Positions 9,266 through 18,255 of a stretch of 64,000 nt of DNA are shown piece by piece. Each line of letters starts with the position of its first letter. Positions within the stretch are counted from its first letter, which is position 1. Under the pieces are notes generated by a model. It searched no databases and had not been told where the DNA came from. It was given only the letters and a program-made list of their open reading frames with translations. The DNA lies in the NCBI GenBank assembly GCA_937930845.1, contig CALHBJ010000006.1, positions 48,297-112,296 of the forward strand. The letters are read 5' to 3'. The position numbers and the translations under genes are program-made. The stretch is from an uncultured Rhizobiaceae group bacterium (GTDB taxonomy: Bacteria; Pseudomonadota; Alphaproteobacteria; Rhizobiales; Rhizobiaceae).

Positions 9266-10180
9266 GTGGAACAGCCGGATGCGGTTTTGATAGCTGGCCC
9301 AACTGCCAGCGGCAAGTCGAAGCTTGCGCTGGAATGGGCTGAGCGGGTGAATGGTGAGATAATCAATGCTGATTCCATGCAATTGTTTGCTGAGTTAAGC
9401 GTGCTGTCGGCGCGTCCCGATGCTGAAGATCTGGCGCGTGTTCCCCACCATCTTTATGCCAGCATACCTGGAACGGGGCCATCATCGGTGATGATCTGGC
9501 TGGAACGGGCTGTTGCCATTGCCCAAGAGATTGATTTGCGAGGGCGGGTTCCCATTTTTGTGGGCGGCACGGGGCTGTATTTTCGGGCGCTGGAACAGGG
9601 GTTGGCCCGTGTGCCCGAAATTGCGCCCAGTGTGCGCGAAGATGTGCGTCAGCGGCTTATCCAACAGGGCAGTGAAAAGCTGTATGGCGAACTGCAGGAA
9701 CTTGATCCCCGGGGGGCGCAAAAATTGCGGCCAAGTGATGGGCAACGCATTGCCCGCGCGCTGGAGGTTGTTTTGTCCACCGGGGAACCACTTGCGCTTT
9801 ATCAACGCCGCAACCACGTACCGGGGCCGTTTTGCGGCGCGCGCCTGGACCGTACTTTATTGATGCCGCCCCGCGCAGTGCTGCACGAGCGTATCAATCT
9901 GCGCACAAAGGTGATGATGGAAAATGGTGCCATTGACGAAGTAAGGGCCTTATTGGCGCTTAATTATCCTCCACAATCCCCGGTATTGCGCGCCATTGGC
10001 GTTGAGGAAGTTGGAAAATATATTCGCGGAGACCTTACTCTCGACGAGAGTATTGAGCGGATCAGAGCGGCTACTCGACAGTATGCGAAGCGTCAATGTA
10101 CCTGGTTTCGCGGTCAATTTGGCGACAATTGGCAGATTTTGGATCATTTTGGTCAAGAAACGCTGCAAAATATCCAATAG
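9266..10180 (+). CDS. miaA: tRNA dimethylallyltransferase
   Basis: In-frame GTG at 9266: (M)EQPDAVLIAGPTASGKSKLALEWAE..INADSMQLF; the ORF-track start at 8687 runs antisense to serB. Confidence 0.93.
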   Translation: MEQPDAVLIAGPTASGKSKLALEWAERVNGEIINADSMQLFAELSVLSARPDAEDLARVPHHLYASIPGTGPSSVMIWLERAVAIAQEIDLRGRVPIFVGGTGLYFRALEQGLARVPEIAPSVREDVRQRLIQQGSEKLYGELQELDPRGAQKLRPSDGQRIARALEVVLSTGEPLALYQRRNHVPGPFCGARLDRTLLMPPRAVLHERINLRTKVMMENGAIDEVRALLALNYPPQSPVLRAIGVEEVGKYIRGDLTLDESIERIRAATRQYAKRQCTWFRGQFGDNWQILDHFGQETLQNIQ

Positions 10181-10246
10181 GGTTATCTATCTATTTATAT
10201 TTTTTGACTAATTTTCCAATCATGATGTGAGGAAAATTTGCGTTAA

Positions 10247-11056
10247 ATGAACGCAACTGAGCCCCCGACGAACTCCCGTTGCCCCGGGGGGTGGAGACGA
10301 ATGAGAAAAACAGCGGATACCGCCTATTGGATATACGCGGCCGGCGTGGTTGGTTCCATCGCGGTTGCGCTATTCGTGCTATCGCGTCTTGGCCCTTCAT
10401 CAAATTTGCTGACAAAGGGCTTTATCGGGCCGCTTAATTTCGTTCAGGTGGCGCTGGGCGTCATGGTGCTGACCCTGATTTACGGGCTTTTCATCGCCAT
10501 GCCCGTGTTGCGCAAAACCCATAGCGAACAGGTGCAATTGACCGACCGGGCGGCGCAATTGGAGGTCGCCGTCGTGACCGACCCGCTGACGGGGTTGTAT
10601 AATCGGCGTTATTTTGAAGATGCGCTGAATGAATATCTTCGCGAGTTTCAAAAAATCGGTGCGCCGCTTGCCTTGCTGACGTTGGATTTGGACCACTTTA
10701 AAAATGTTAACGATACCCATGGTCATGATGCCGGGGACCAGGTTTTGAAAGAACTTGCCCTGCGGCTGCGCAGCCTCACACGGGAGCATGATATTGTGGC
10801 CCGCACTGGCGGCGAAGAATTCTGCATTGTCGCGCCGTTTTCAGATCGTCAGCAGATTCAGCCGTTTGCGGAAAGGATTTGCCGCTCAGTTGGTGAGATG
10901 CGGGTGGATACCGGGCGCGCGGTTTTGCGGCCGACCATCTCAATCGGCGTGGCCTATACGAGTACGGGAACCGAGACTGCCAAAGATCTGTTGAAGGTTT
11001 CTGACGAGCGGCTTTATGAAGCAAAGGCTTCAGGGCGCGATCAGGTGGTGATTTAG
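10247..11056 (+). CDS. membrane-anchored GGDEF diguanylate cyclase
   Basis: Two N-terminal TM segments, RTGGEEFCIV active site, RxxD (REHD) five residues upstream = I-site. Confidence 0.92.
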   Translation: MNATEPPTNSRCPGGWRRMRKTADTAYWIYAAGVVGSIAVALFVLSRLGPSSNLLTKGFIGPLNFVQVALGVMVLTLIYGLFIAMPVLRKTHSEQVQLTDRAAQLEVAVVTDPLTGLYNRRYFEDALNEYLREFQKIGAPLALLTLDLDHFKNVNDTHGHDAGDQVLKELALRLRSLTREHDIVARTGGEEFCIVAPFSDRQQIQPFAERICRSVGEMRVDTGRAVLRPTISIGVAYTSTGTETAKDLLKVSDERLYEAKASGRDQVVI

Positions 11057-11149
11057 ATTGGGCTGAATTGGAAGCGCAGGACACAAATGTGGTTGACGCC
11101 TGATTTCCAATCCGATTATGGTGCTGTCGCAGATTTAAGAAGGTACGAC

Positions 11150-11200
11150 ATGTTCAGACTTATCGTAGTAGTGGGAAAGCGCGTTGGCATGATGGGATGA
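11150..11200 (+). CDS. branched-chain amino acid leader peptide MFRLIVVVGKRVGMMG
   Basis: 16-codon ORF with Leu-Ile-Val-Val-Val run just upstream of an attenuator hairpin and acetolactate synthase. Confidence 0.75.
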   Translation: MFRLIVVVGKRVGMMG

Positions 11201-11250
11201 ACTCCATCATGAATGCTAACGCGCGTCAGGCTCCTTCGGGGGCCTTTTTT
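11179..11250 (+). promoter_or_regulatory. ilv attenuator region (leader hairpin plus intrinsic terminator)
   Basis: GCGCGTT..GCATGATGG/CCATCATgaaTGC..AACGCGC hairpin, then GGCTCC-TTCG-GGGGCC-TTTTTT at 11229..11250. Confidence 0.8.
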
Positions 11251-11334
11251 ATTGCCGGAATCATCTCGAAAGAGAATTTCGGTTTGGAGCAGAGCCGGCA
11301 GATCCGGCAAACAAAGTTCAGGTGAGACAAACAA

Positions 11335-13128
11335 ATGGCCAGTACGAAAAAGAGCGGAACCGAAGGACGCGAAATGACCGGAGCGGAGATGGTGGTTCAG
11401 GCCATGATCGACAATGGTGTGACCGACCTGTTTGGATATCCCGGTGGTGCAGTGCTTCCCATCTATGATGAGTTGCATCAACAGGATCGCATTCGCCATA
11501 TTCTTGTGCGCCACGAACAAGGTGCAGGACATGCCGCGGAAGGATATGCCCGCTCGACCGGCAAGCCCGGTGTGGTTCTTGTGACGTCTGGTCCAGGTGC
11601 CACCAACACGGTTACCCCACTCCAGGACGCCTTGATGGATTCAATTCCTTTGGTCTGCATTACCGGGCAGGTGCCCACACCATTGATCGGTTCTGATGCT
11701 TTTCAGGAATGTGACACGGTTGGCATTACCCGCCCCTGCACCAAACACAATTGGCTGGTTGATGATGTCAATGAACTCAGCCGCATCCTGCATGAGGCGT
11801 TTCATGTGGCTACGTCTGGCCGGCCCGGACCGGTTGTTGTGGATGTTCCAAAGGATATTCAATTTGCAACGGGAACCTATTTCCCGCCCGATGCTTTTGA
11901 CATGGGGCATTACCAGCCGCGCACCCAGGGAGACATGGATAAGATCAGGGAAGCCGTGGACCTGATGATGTCGGCGAAACGTCCGATCCTCTATACGGGT
12001 GGCGGCGTGATCAACTCCGGGAGCGAAGCAACGAAATTGTTGCGGGAACTGGTTGCACTTACAAATTTCCCGATCACGTCCACTTTGATGGGATTGGGCT
12101 GTTATCCGGCCAGCGGTGACAACTGGCTTGGCATGTTGGGCATGCACGGCACCTATGAAGCCAATATGACGATGCATGATTGCGATGTCATGGTGTGCAT
12201 CGGGGCCCGGTTTGATGACCGGATCACGGGACGCCTGGACGCCTTTGCGCCGGAAGCTAAGAAAATTCACATTGATGTCGACCCTTCCTCGATCAACAAG
12301 GTGGTCCACGCCGATGTGCCAATCATTGGTGATGTTGCTGCCGTTTTGAAAGAAATGGTGGCGCTGGTGAAAAACACCAAGGCGCGGCCCAAGGCCAGCG
12401 ATATGAAGAAATGGTGGGAGCAGATCGACCAGTGGCGTGCCCGCAAGTCTTTGTCTTATAAACCAAATCCAGACGTAATCATGCCGCAAATGGCGATTGA
12501 GCGTCTCTATGCGCTGACAAAAGATCTCGATACTTACATCACTACGGAAGTTGGCCAGCACCAGATGTGGGCGGCGCAATTCTATGGGTTTGATGAGCCC
12601 AATCGCTGGATGACATCCGGCGGCCTTGGCACTATGGGCTACGGCCTTCCTGCTGCTTTGGGTGTTCAGATTGCGCATCCGGATGCGCTTGTGGTCGACA
12701 TTGCCGGCGATGCTTCCATTCAGATGTGCATTCAGGAAATGTCGTGCGCGGTGCAGCATAATGCACCCATCAAGATCATGATCCTGAACAACGAATATAT
12801 GGGCATGGTGCGCCAATGGCAGCAATTGTTGCACGGCAATCGCCTGTCCCATTCCTATACCGAAGCGATGCCGGATTTTGTCAAGCTGGCGGAAGCCTAT
12901 GGGGGGCACGGCATTCGTTGCACGAAGCCATCTCAACTGGATGATGCGATCATGGAAATGATCGAGACTCCTGGACCTGTGATCTTCGATTGCTGTGTGG
13001 TGACTCTGGCCAATTGTTTCCCAATGATCCCATCGGGCAAGGCACATAATGAAATGTTGTTGCCGGATGAGGCAACCGATGAGGCGGTCGGTTCTGTCAT
13101 TGACGAAAAGGGCAAGGCGCTGGTGTGA
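11335..13128 (+). CDS. ilvB: acetolactate synthase large subunit
   Basis: TPP-dependent enzyme; GYPGGAVLPIYDEL, HEQGAGHAAEGYARSTGKPGV, GDASIQMCIQEM..ILNNEYMGMVRQWQ. Confidence 0.96.
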   Translation: MASTKKSGTEGREMTGAEMVVQAMIDNGVTDLFGYPGGAVLPIYDELHQQDRIRHILVRHEQGAGHAAEGYARSTGKPGVVLVTSGPGATNTVTPLQDALMDSIPLVCITGQVPTPLIGSDAFQECDTVGITRPCTKHNWLVDDVNELSRILHEAFHVATSGRPGPVVVDVPKDIQFATGTYFPPDAFDMGHYQPRTQGDMDKIREAVDLMMSAKRPILYTGGGVINSGSEATKLLRELVALTNFPITSTLMGLGCYPASGDNWLGMLGMHGTYEANMTMHDCDVMVCIGARFDDRITGRLDAFAPEAKKIHIDVDPSSINKVVHADVPIIGDVAAVLKEMVALVKNTKARPKASDMKKWWEQIDQWRARKSLSYKPNPDVIMPQMAIERLYALTKDLDTYITTEVGQHQMWAAQFYGFDEPNRWMTSGGLGTMGYGLPAALGVQIAHPDALVVDIAGDASIQMCIQEMSCAVQHNAPIKIMILNNEYMGMVRQWQQLLHGNRLSHSYTEAMPDFVKLAEAYGGHGIRCTKPSQLDDAIMEMIETPGPVIFDCCVVTLANCFPMIPSGKAHNEMLLPDEATDEAVGSVIDEKGKALV

Positions 13129-14063
13129 CCCAGATGACGGACCCAGTGGCCCAGTCGGCGAGTGCCAATGTTGGCATGGGAGACTATGTTCTGCTTGTGC
13201 TGCTGGCGACCATCCTTGCGTCTAATTTCGCAATGACCAAGGTTTCGGTTCAGGCATTGCCGCCAATGTTTGTCGTGTCGGTTCGCCTGGCAATTGCGTC
13301 CACCATTCTCGTTGGTGTTATGCTGGCCGCGCGTATGTGGTTTCCCACCGGGCCGATTTGGGCAGCCATTATTGGTTCCGCATTTTTTGGGCACACATTG
13401 CCGTTTACGCTGTTGGCATGGGGCCAGACGCGGGTTGATGCGGGGCTGGCTGCAATCCTGATGGCGACCATGCCGTTGTTCACCCTGTTGCTGGCGCAAT
13501 TATTCACCAATGACGAGCGGCCCAACCGGTATTCTGTTCTGGGTTTTTCGCTGGCGCTAATTGGCGTGATTGTGCTGTTTGGGCCAAGCCGCCTGATCAG
13601 CCTGGCAGATCAAAGCTTGCGCCAATATGCCGTGATGTTGGCGGCTATGAGCTATGGTGCAAACGCCATCATCACCAAAGGTCTGACCGGGATTAAATGG
13701 CAGCAATCGACGGCATCCTTCATGCTTGTGGCGTTTTTGATGTCTCTTCCCTTGCTGTTGCTCAGTGATTTGAGCGACCTGTCTGCACCGACCCATGTGT
13801 GGATGGCAACATTATATACGGGCATCATGCCCACATCTGTTGGGGCCATTCTCATCGTGCTGGTGGTGCGCCGGGCAGGGGCGTCTTTCCTGTCACAGAT
13901 CAACTTTCTGGTGCCGGTATTTGGCACCGTATTTGCAATTCTGTTTCTGGGTGAGCAATTGCCGCCCAATGCAGTCATTGCGCTTGCAGTTATTCTAACC
14001 GGTGTCGCGATTGCGCGGCGCCGTCCAAAACGAGCCCTCATTTCGATCAATAAAGGCGTGTGA
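13125..14063 (+). CDS. EamA/DMT family transporter
   Basis: Ten predicted hydrophobic segments, duplicated EamA domain; GTG start overlaps the ilvB stop. Confidence 0.85.
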   Translation: MTQMTDPVAQSASANVGMGDYVLLVLLATILASNFAMTKVSVQALPPMFVVSVRLAIASTILVGVMLAARMWFPTGPIWAAIIGSAFFGHTLPFTLLAWGQTRVDAGLAAILMATMPLFTLLLAQLFTNDERPNRYSVLGFSLALIGVIVLFGPSRLISLADQSLRQYAVMLAAMSYGANAIITKGLTGIKWQQSTASFMLVAFLMSLPLLLLSDLSDLSAPTHVWMATLYTGIMPTSVGAILIVLVVRRAGASFLSQINFLVPVFGTVFAILFLGEQLPPNAVIALAVILTGVAIARRRPKRALISINKGV

Positions 14064-14662
14064 TTCCGATGACCAAAACTATCCACAACCAGAACAAAAT
14101 CGTTACTCCGCCGGCATCGGCCTATTTCATAGAGAAGAATCTCGATGTGGTGGTGCAACACACATTGTCCGTACTGGTCGACAATGAAGCAGGCGTGTTG
14201 GCCCGGGTGATCGGCCTTTTCTCAGGCCGTGGCTATAATATCGAAAGCCTGACCGTCTCTGAGACCGAACATGAAAAGCATCTGTCGCGCATTACCATCA
14301 TTTCCAAGGGCACGCCCAAAGTGCTGGAACAAATCAAACGTCAGCTTGAGCGCATGGTGCCGGTGCACCGGGTGGTTGATCTCACACTTGTCGCCCATTC
14401 AAAGGGCCATGAAAAACCGCTAGAGCGCGAACTGGCACTGGTGAAGGTTGCAGCGGTGGGTGAGCACCGGGTTGAATCCCTGCGCCTGGCGGAGGCATTT
14501 GGTGCCATCGTAACCGATGCCACGACCGAACATTTCATTTTTGAAATTACCGGTCGCCAGCAAAAGGTGGAGCAATTCATCTCGATTATTTCACCGCTGG
14601 GTCTTGTAGAAGTGTGCCGAACCGGCATCGCGGCGATGAACCGCGGCCCAGAGGGCATGTAG
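14060..14662 (+). CDS. ilvN: acetolactate synthase small subunit
   Basis: ACT domain LSVLVDNEAGVLARVIGLFSGRGYNIESLTVSETE. Confidence 0.95.
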   Translation: MIPMTKTIHNQNKIVTPPASAYFIEKNLDVVVQHTLSVLVDNEAGVLARVIGLFSGRGYNIESLTVSETEHEKHLSRITIISKGTPKVLEQIKRQLERMVPVHRVVDLTLVAHSKGHEKPLERELALVKVAAVGEHRVESLRLAEAFGAIVTDATTEHFIFEITGRQQKVEQFISIISPLGLVEVCRTGIAAMNRGPEGM

Positions 14663-14713
14663 TTTTAAGTAAGAACGGCGAATGCTTCGTCGCTGACCGA
14701 TCTTAGAAATCAA

Positions 14714-15313
14714 ATGATGTCTCTCACAACGTTTCTGGCCTTGCTGACATTTTCCTTTGTGTCGTCCATCACACCGGGTCCAAACAACATCATGCTGTTT
14801 GCTTCAGGGGTGAATTTTGGGCTGCGACGCACTGTCCCACATATGTTTGGGATAGCGTTTGGGTTTGGATTGTTACTTGCCGCCGTTGGTCTGGGACTGG
14901 GCGCCCTGTTGGAAGCTTTTCCGGCCATCCTGATTGCGCTGAAGATATGTGGCGGGGCTTATATGCTCTATCTCGCCTGGAAAATTGCCAATTCAGGCCC
15001 CGTTGAAGTGGGCGAAAGTGGTGCTCGCCCCATGCGATTCCTGGAAGCTGCGCTTTTTCAATGGGTTAATCCGAAAGCCTGGGTAATGGCTGTGGTGGCC
15101 ATGGCGACATACACCAGTGAGGGCACTTATTGGGTCAATGTTGCAATTGTGGTTTTTGCTTTCTGTCTCGTTAATTTTCCTTCCGTCTCTGTGTGGGCTG
15201 GGTTTGGGACTGTTCTGCGAAATTTCCTGCAAGACCCTGTAAAATTGAAGTTTTTCAACATTTGCATGGCGCTGGCCTTGGTTGCCTCACTGTGGCCGAT
15301 GCTGGCAGCATAA
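14714..15313 (+). CDS. LysE family translocator
   Basis: SSITPGPNNIMLFASGVNFG..; hydrophobic RhtB/LysE pattern. Confidence 0.88.
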   Translation: MMSLTTFLALLTFSFVSSITPGPNNIMLFASGVNFGLRRTVPHMFGIAFGFGLLLAAVGLGLGALLEAFPAILIALKICGGAYMLYLAWKIANSGPVEVGESGARPMRFLEAALFQWVNPKAWVMAVVAMATYTSEGTYWVNVAIVVFAFCLVNFPSVSVWAGFGTVLRNFLQDPVKLKFFNICMALALVASLWPMLAA

Positions 15314-15330
15314 ATTGCGCCAGGCTGTGT

Positions 15331-15346
15331 TGTGAGTTTTCTCACA
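15331..15346. promoter_or_regulatory. CRP/FNR-family-like binding site TGTGA-N6-TCACA
   Basis: TGTGAGTTTTCTCACA, perfect inverted repeat. Confidence 0.45.
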
Positions 15347-15394
15347 GTGATTGCTGCTGAATTGATTTAACTGTCTTTGCATGGGGGTCATCAG

Positions 15395-15500
15395 GCTGTT
15401 GAGGGATAGTCGACCTCCTAAGACGCCCCTAAATAGCAGCCGTCGATCGCCCCTGAACGGTTGCTCCAGGCCCACCCTTTTCGTCCGGAGAGGGTGGGCC
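15395..15500 (+). ncRNA. candidate structured RNA with C-rich loops (unassigned; strand uncertain)
   Basis: Stems CAGCCGT/ACGGTTG (15437..15463) with loop CGCCCCTGA, and a perfect 9-bp stem GGCCCACCC/GGGTGGGCC (15469..15500); repeated CGCCCCT(A/G)AA. Confidence 0.3.
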
Positions 15501-15704
15501 GTCCATTTCTGGCGTCCGTATATGGCGCGCGTTTTTGGCATTCGTATTAGTCCGACACCTCTTTCCCGTGATTCAAATATCTCACCACACTTTGAGTGGC
15601 TGACGCAGATTTTACCTGTGCGCTCCGGTGCGCAATTTGAACGGCTTCCGTTCTATTGTTCATCCGTATAGGTTTGGGTGTGTTCCCTGCTTGCCGTGAA
15701 AATT

Positions 15705-16661
15705 ATGGCCAATACCAAACCCAGCAATCTACCCACTTCCATTGATGAAACTCTGGCGCTTTTGAACGGCGCGGATTATGTCGCCGACCGGGCGCTGGCG
15801 ACGGTGCTCTATTTATCATTGAAGATGAACCGTCCCCTGTTTCTTGAAGGGGAAGCGGGCGTGGGGAAAACGGAAATTGCCAAGGTTTTGGCGTCTGAAC
15901 TCGACCGACCTCTTATCCGGCTGCAATGTTACGAAGGGCTTGATGTTTCATCAGCCGTTTACGAATGGAACTATGCGGCGCAAATGGTTGAAATTCGCAT
16001 GCGTGAGGCTTCCGGCGAGACCAATCGCGATGCGATGGAAGACAGTGTGTTTTCCGAACGTTTCCTCATTCGCCGTCCCCTGTTGCAGGCACTGGAACAG
16101 GTTAATGGTCGCGCGCCTGTTTTGCTGATTGATGAGCTGGACCGTACGGACGAGGCGTTTGAAGCCTTTCTGCTTGAAGTCTTGTCAGACTATCAGGTGA
16201 CAATTCCCGAGCTTGGGACAATCAAGGCCAAAGAGCCTCCGATTGTGATCATTACAACCAACCGCACCCGTGAAATTCACGATGCGCTGAAACGGCGTTG
16301 TCTCTATCACTGGGTGGATTATCCAGACGCCGAGCGGGAGTTGGAAATCGTGCGGCTCAAAGTGCCCGGTGCCGATGCCAATTTGTCCCGCGAAGTGGTG
16401 GACTATGTTCAGCGCCTGCGCACACTGGAATTGTTCAAGAATCCCGGCATTGCGGAAACGCTGGATTGGGCGACCGCGTTGATGGAGCTCGACAAAATTG
16501 CCCTGGACCCCCAGGCGATTTCGGACACGCTGGGCGTGTTGCTGAAATATCAGGATGATATTGCACAAATCCAGGGCAGCGAGGGTGCAGAGGTGTTGCG
16601 CGCGGTGAAAGCAGAAGCCAGCGCCAATTTAGCGGCAGCCGGTGCCGGTGTTTCCATCTGA
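15705..16661 (+). CDS. MoxR family AAA ATPase (CoxD-like)
   Basis: FLEGEAGVGKTEIAKVLA Walker A, LLIDELDRTDEAFEAFLLEVLSD Walker B. Confidence 0.9.
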   Translation: MANTKPSNLPTSIDETLALLNGADYVADRALATVLYLSLKMNRPLFLEGEAGVGKTEIAKVLASELDRPLIRLQCYEGLDVSSAVYEWNYAAQMVEIRMREASGETNRDAMEDSVFSERFLIRRPLLQALEQVNGRAPVLLIDELDRTDEAFEAFLLEVLSDYQVTIPELGTIKAKEPPIVIITTNRTREIHDALKRRCLYHWVDYPDAERELEIVRLKVPGADANLSREVVDYVQRLRTLELFKNPGIAETLDWATALMELDKIALDPQAISDTLGVLLKYQDDIAQIQGSEGAEVLRAVKAEASANLAAAGAGVSI

Positions 16662-16671
16662 GGCGGCGGTG

Positions 16672-17877
16672 ATGTCCCAAACAATCACCGCTACACCCCG
16701 TGAAGCCCAGGGCGGGCGGCTGCCGGAGAATATTCTCTATTTTGCGCGCACTCTGCGTGATGCGGGACTGCGGCTTGGCTCGTCCAGCGTAGTGGATGCC
16801 GTTCGTGCCGTTGAGGCTGCCGGGCTGGGGGACAGGGATGATCTCTACTGGACGCTGCATTGCGTGTTTGTCACCCGCAAGGAAGACCATCCGGTATTTG
16901 ATGAGGCGTTCAAACTTTACTGGCGTTCGCGCGATCTGGTGGAAAAGATGATTGCCATGTTTTCGCCCATGGCGGACCCTGGGGCGAAGCCCGAAAAACC
17001 CAATGCGGGGCAGTCTCGTGTGGCGGAATCTCTGTTTCAAGACAATGGCGAACGGGAAATTCAGGAAAAGCCGGAAATTGAGATAGACGCTTCGTTTTCG
17101 ATGTCGGCAAAGGAAGTGTTGCGCGACAAGGATTTTGCCCAGATGTCGGCTGGCGAGTTCCACGAGGCAAGGGCGCAGATTGAACAGCTGAGGCTGCCGA
17201 TCGACAAGGTACGCACCCGCCGTTCCAAACCCTCACCACGGGGCCACAAGTTTGACGCCCGGCAGGTATTGCGCAAATCCATGGCAACCGGTGGCGACCT
17301 CATGCTGCCCGCCTTTCGCGAACCGCGCATGGTGCAGCCGCCTTTGGTTGTGCTGGCCGATATTTCCGGCTCCATGAGCCAGTATAGCCGTATTTTCCTG
17401 CACTTTCTCCATGCGCTGACCGATAAGCGCAAGCGCGTGCACACCTTCTTGTTTGGCACCCGGCTAACCAATATTACCCGCGCCTTACGCAACAAGGATC
17501 CTGATGAAGCGCTGGATGAGGTGGCGGAGCAGGTGGTGGACTGGGAAGGGGGGACGCGCATTGGCGCAACATTGCATGAGTTTAATCGCAAATGGGGACG
17601 GCGTGTTCTGGGGCAGGGTGCAGTTGTCCTGTTGATTACCGATGGTTTGGAACGGGCGGCCGATGAGGCCGAAATGGCACAATTGGGGCATGAAATGGAG
17701 CGATTGCAGAAATCGTGCCGTCGCTTGATCTGGCTCAACCCGCTGTTACGGTATGAAGGCTTTGAACCACGGGCCGCGGGTGTGCGCACCATGTTGCCCT
17801 ACGTGGATGATTTCAGAACCGTGCATTCGCTCAATTCACTAACCGACCTGTGTGGCGCATTGGGTACGCAACGTTGA
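16672..17877 (+). CDS. VWA domain-containing protein (CoxE-like)
   Basis: VVLADISGSMSQYSRIFLHF MIDAS motif; downstream of MoxR. Confidence 0.9.
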   Translation: MSQTITATPREAQGGRLPENILYFARTLRDAGLRLGSSSVVDAVRAVEAAGLGDRDDLYWTLHCVFVTRKEDHPVFDEAFKLYWRSRDLVEKMIAMFSPMADPGAKPEKPNAGQSRVAESLFQDNGEREIQEKPEIEIDASFSMSAKEVLRDKDFAQMSAGEFHEARAQIEQLRLPIDKVRTRRSKPSPRGHKFDARQVLRKSMATGGDLMLPAFREPRMVQPPLVVLADISGSMSQYSRIFLHFLHALTDKRKRVHTFLFGTRLTNITRALRNKDPDEALDEVAEQVVDWEGGTRIGATLHEFNRKWGRRVLGQGAVVLLITDGLERAADEAEMAQLGHEMERLQKSCRRLIWLNPLLRYEGFEPRAAGVRTMLPYVDDFRTVHSLNSLTDLCGALGTQR

Positions 17878-17880
17878 TCT

Positions 17881-18255
17881 TTGGGTGAAGGAGACTACAT
17901 CATGTCCATGACCGCCTCAGATGAGAACACCACAAACCCATTGGCTGATCCGCTGGAGATTGCCCAACAATGGCATGCAAACGGGCGCAGCGTTGCAATT
18001 GCCACCGTTGTGGAAACCTGGGGCTCTGCACCTCGACAGGTTGGCAGCCACCTGGTGATCGATGGCGAAGGTAATTTTGAGGGCTCCGTTTCCGGCGGAT
18101 GCGTTGAAGGGGCTGTGGTGTTTGAAGCGGTGGAGGCGATTGAAACGGGCAAACCCAAAATGCTTGAATTTGGCGTGGCCGATGAGACCGCCTGGGAAGT
18201 GGGCCTTTCCTGCGGTGGGCGCATACGGGTCTATGTGGAGCCGGTAACTGTCTGA
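17881..18255 (+). CDS. XdhC family protein, N-terminal (XdhC_CoxI) domain only
   Basis: VATVVETWGSAPRQVGSHLVI..GSVSGGCVEGAVV..GLSCGGRIRVYVEPV. Confidence 0.88.
   Translation: MGEGDYIMSMTASDENTTNPLADPLEIAQQWHANGRSVAIATVVETWGSAPRQVGSHLVIDGEGNFEGSVSGGCVEGAVVFEAVEAIETGKPKMLEFGVADETAWEVGLSCGGRIRVYVEPVTV

Noticed and set aside
11641-13047. 468-aa minus-strand ORF antisense to ilvB
   Set aside because: Lies entirely within the strongly supported ilvB; composition (His/Arg rich) is typical of an antisense-frame artefact and shows no recognisable domain.
15331-15346. TGTGAGTTTTCTCACA as an intrinsic terminator for the LysE gene
   Set aside because: Stem is only 6 bp with low GC and no T tract; reported instead as a possible CRP-like site.
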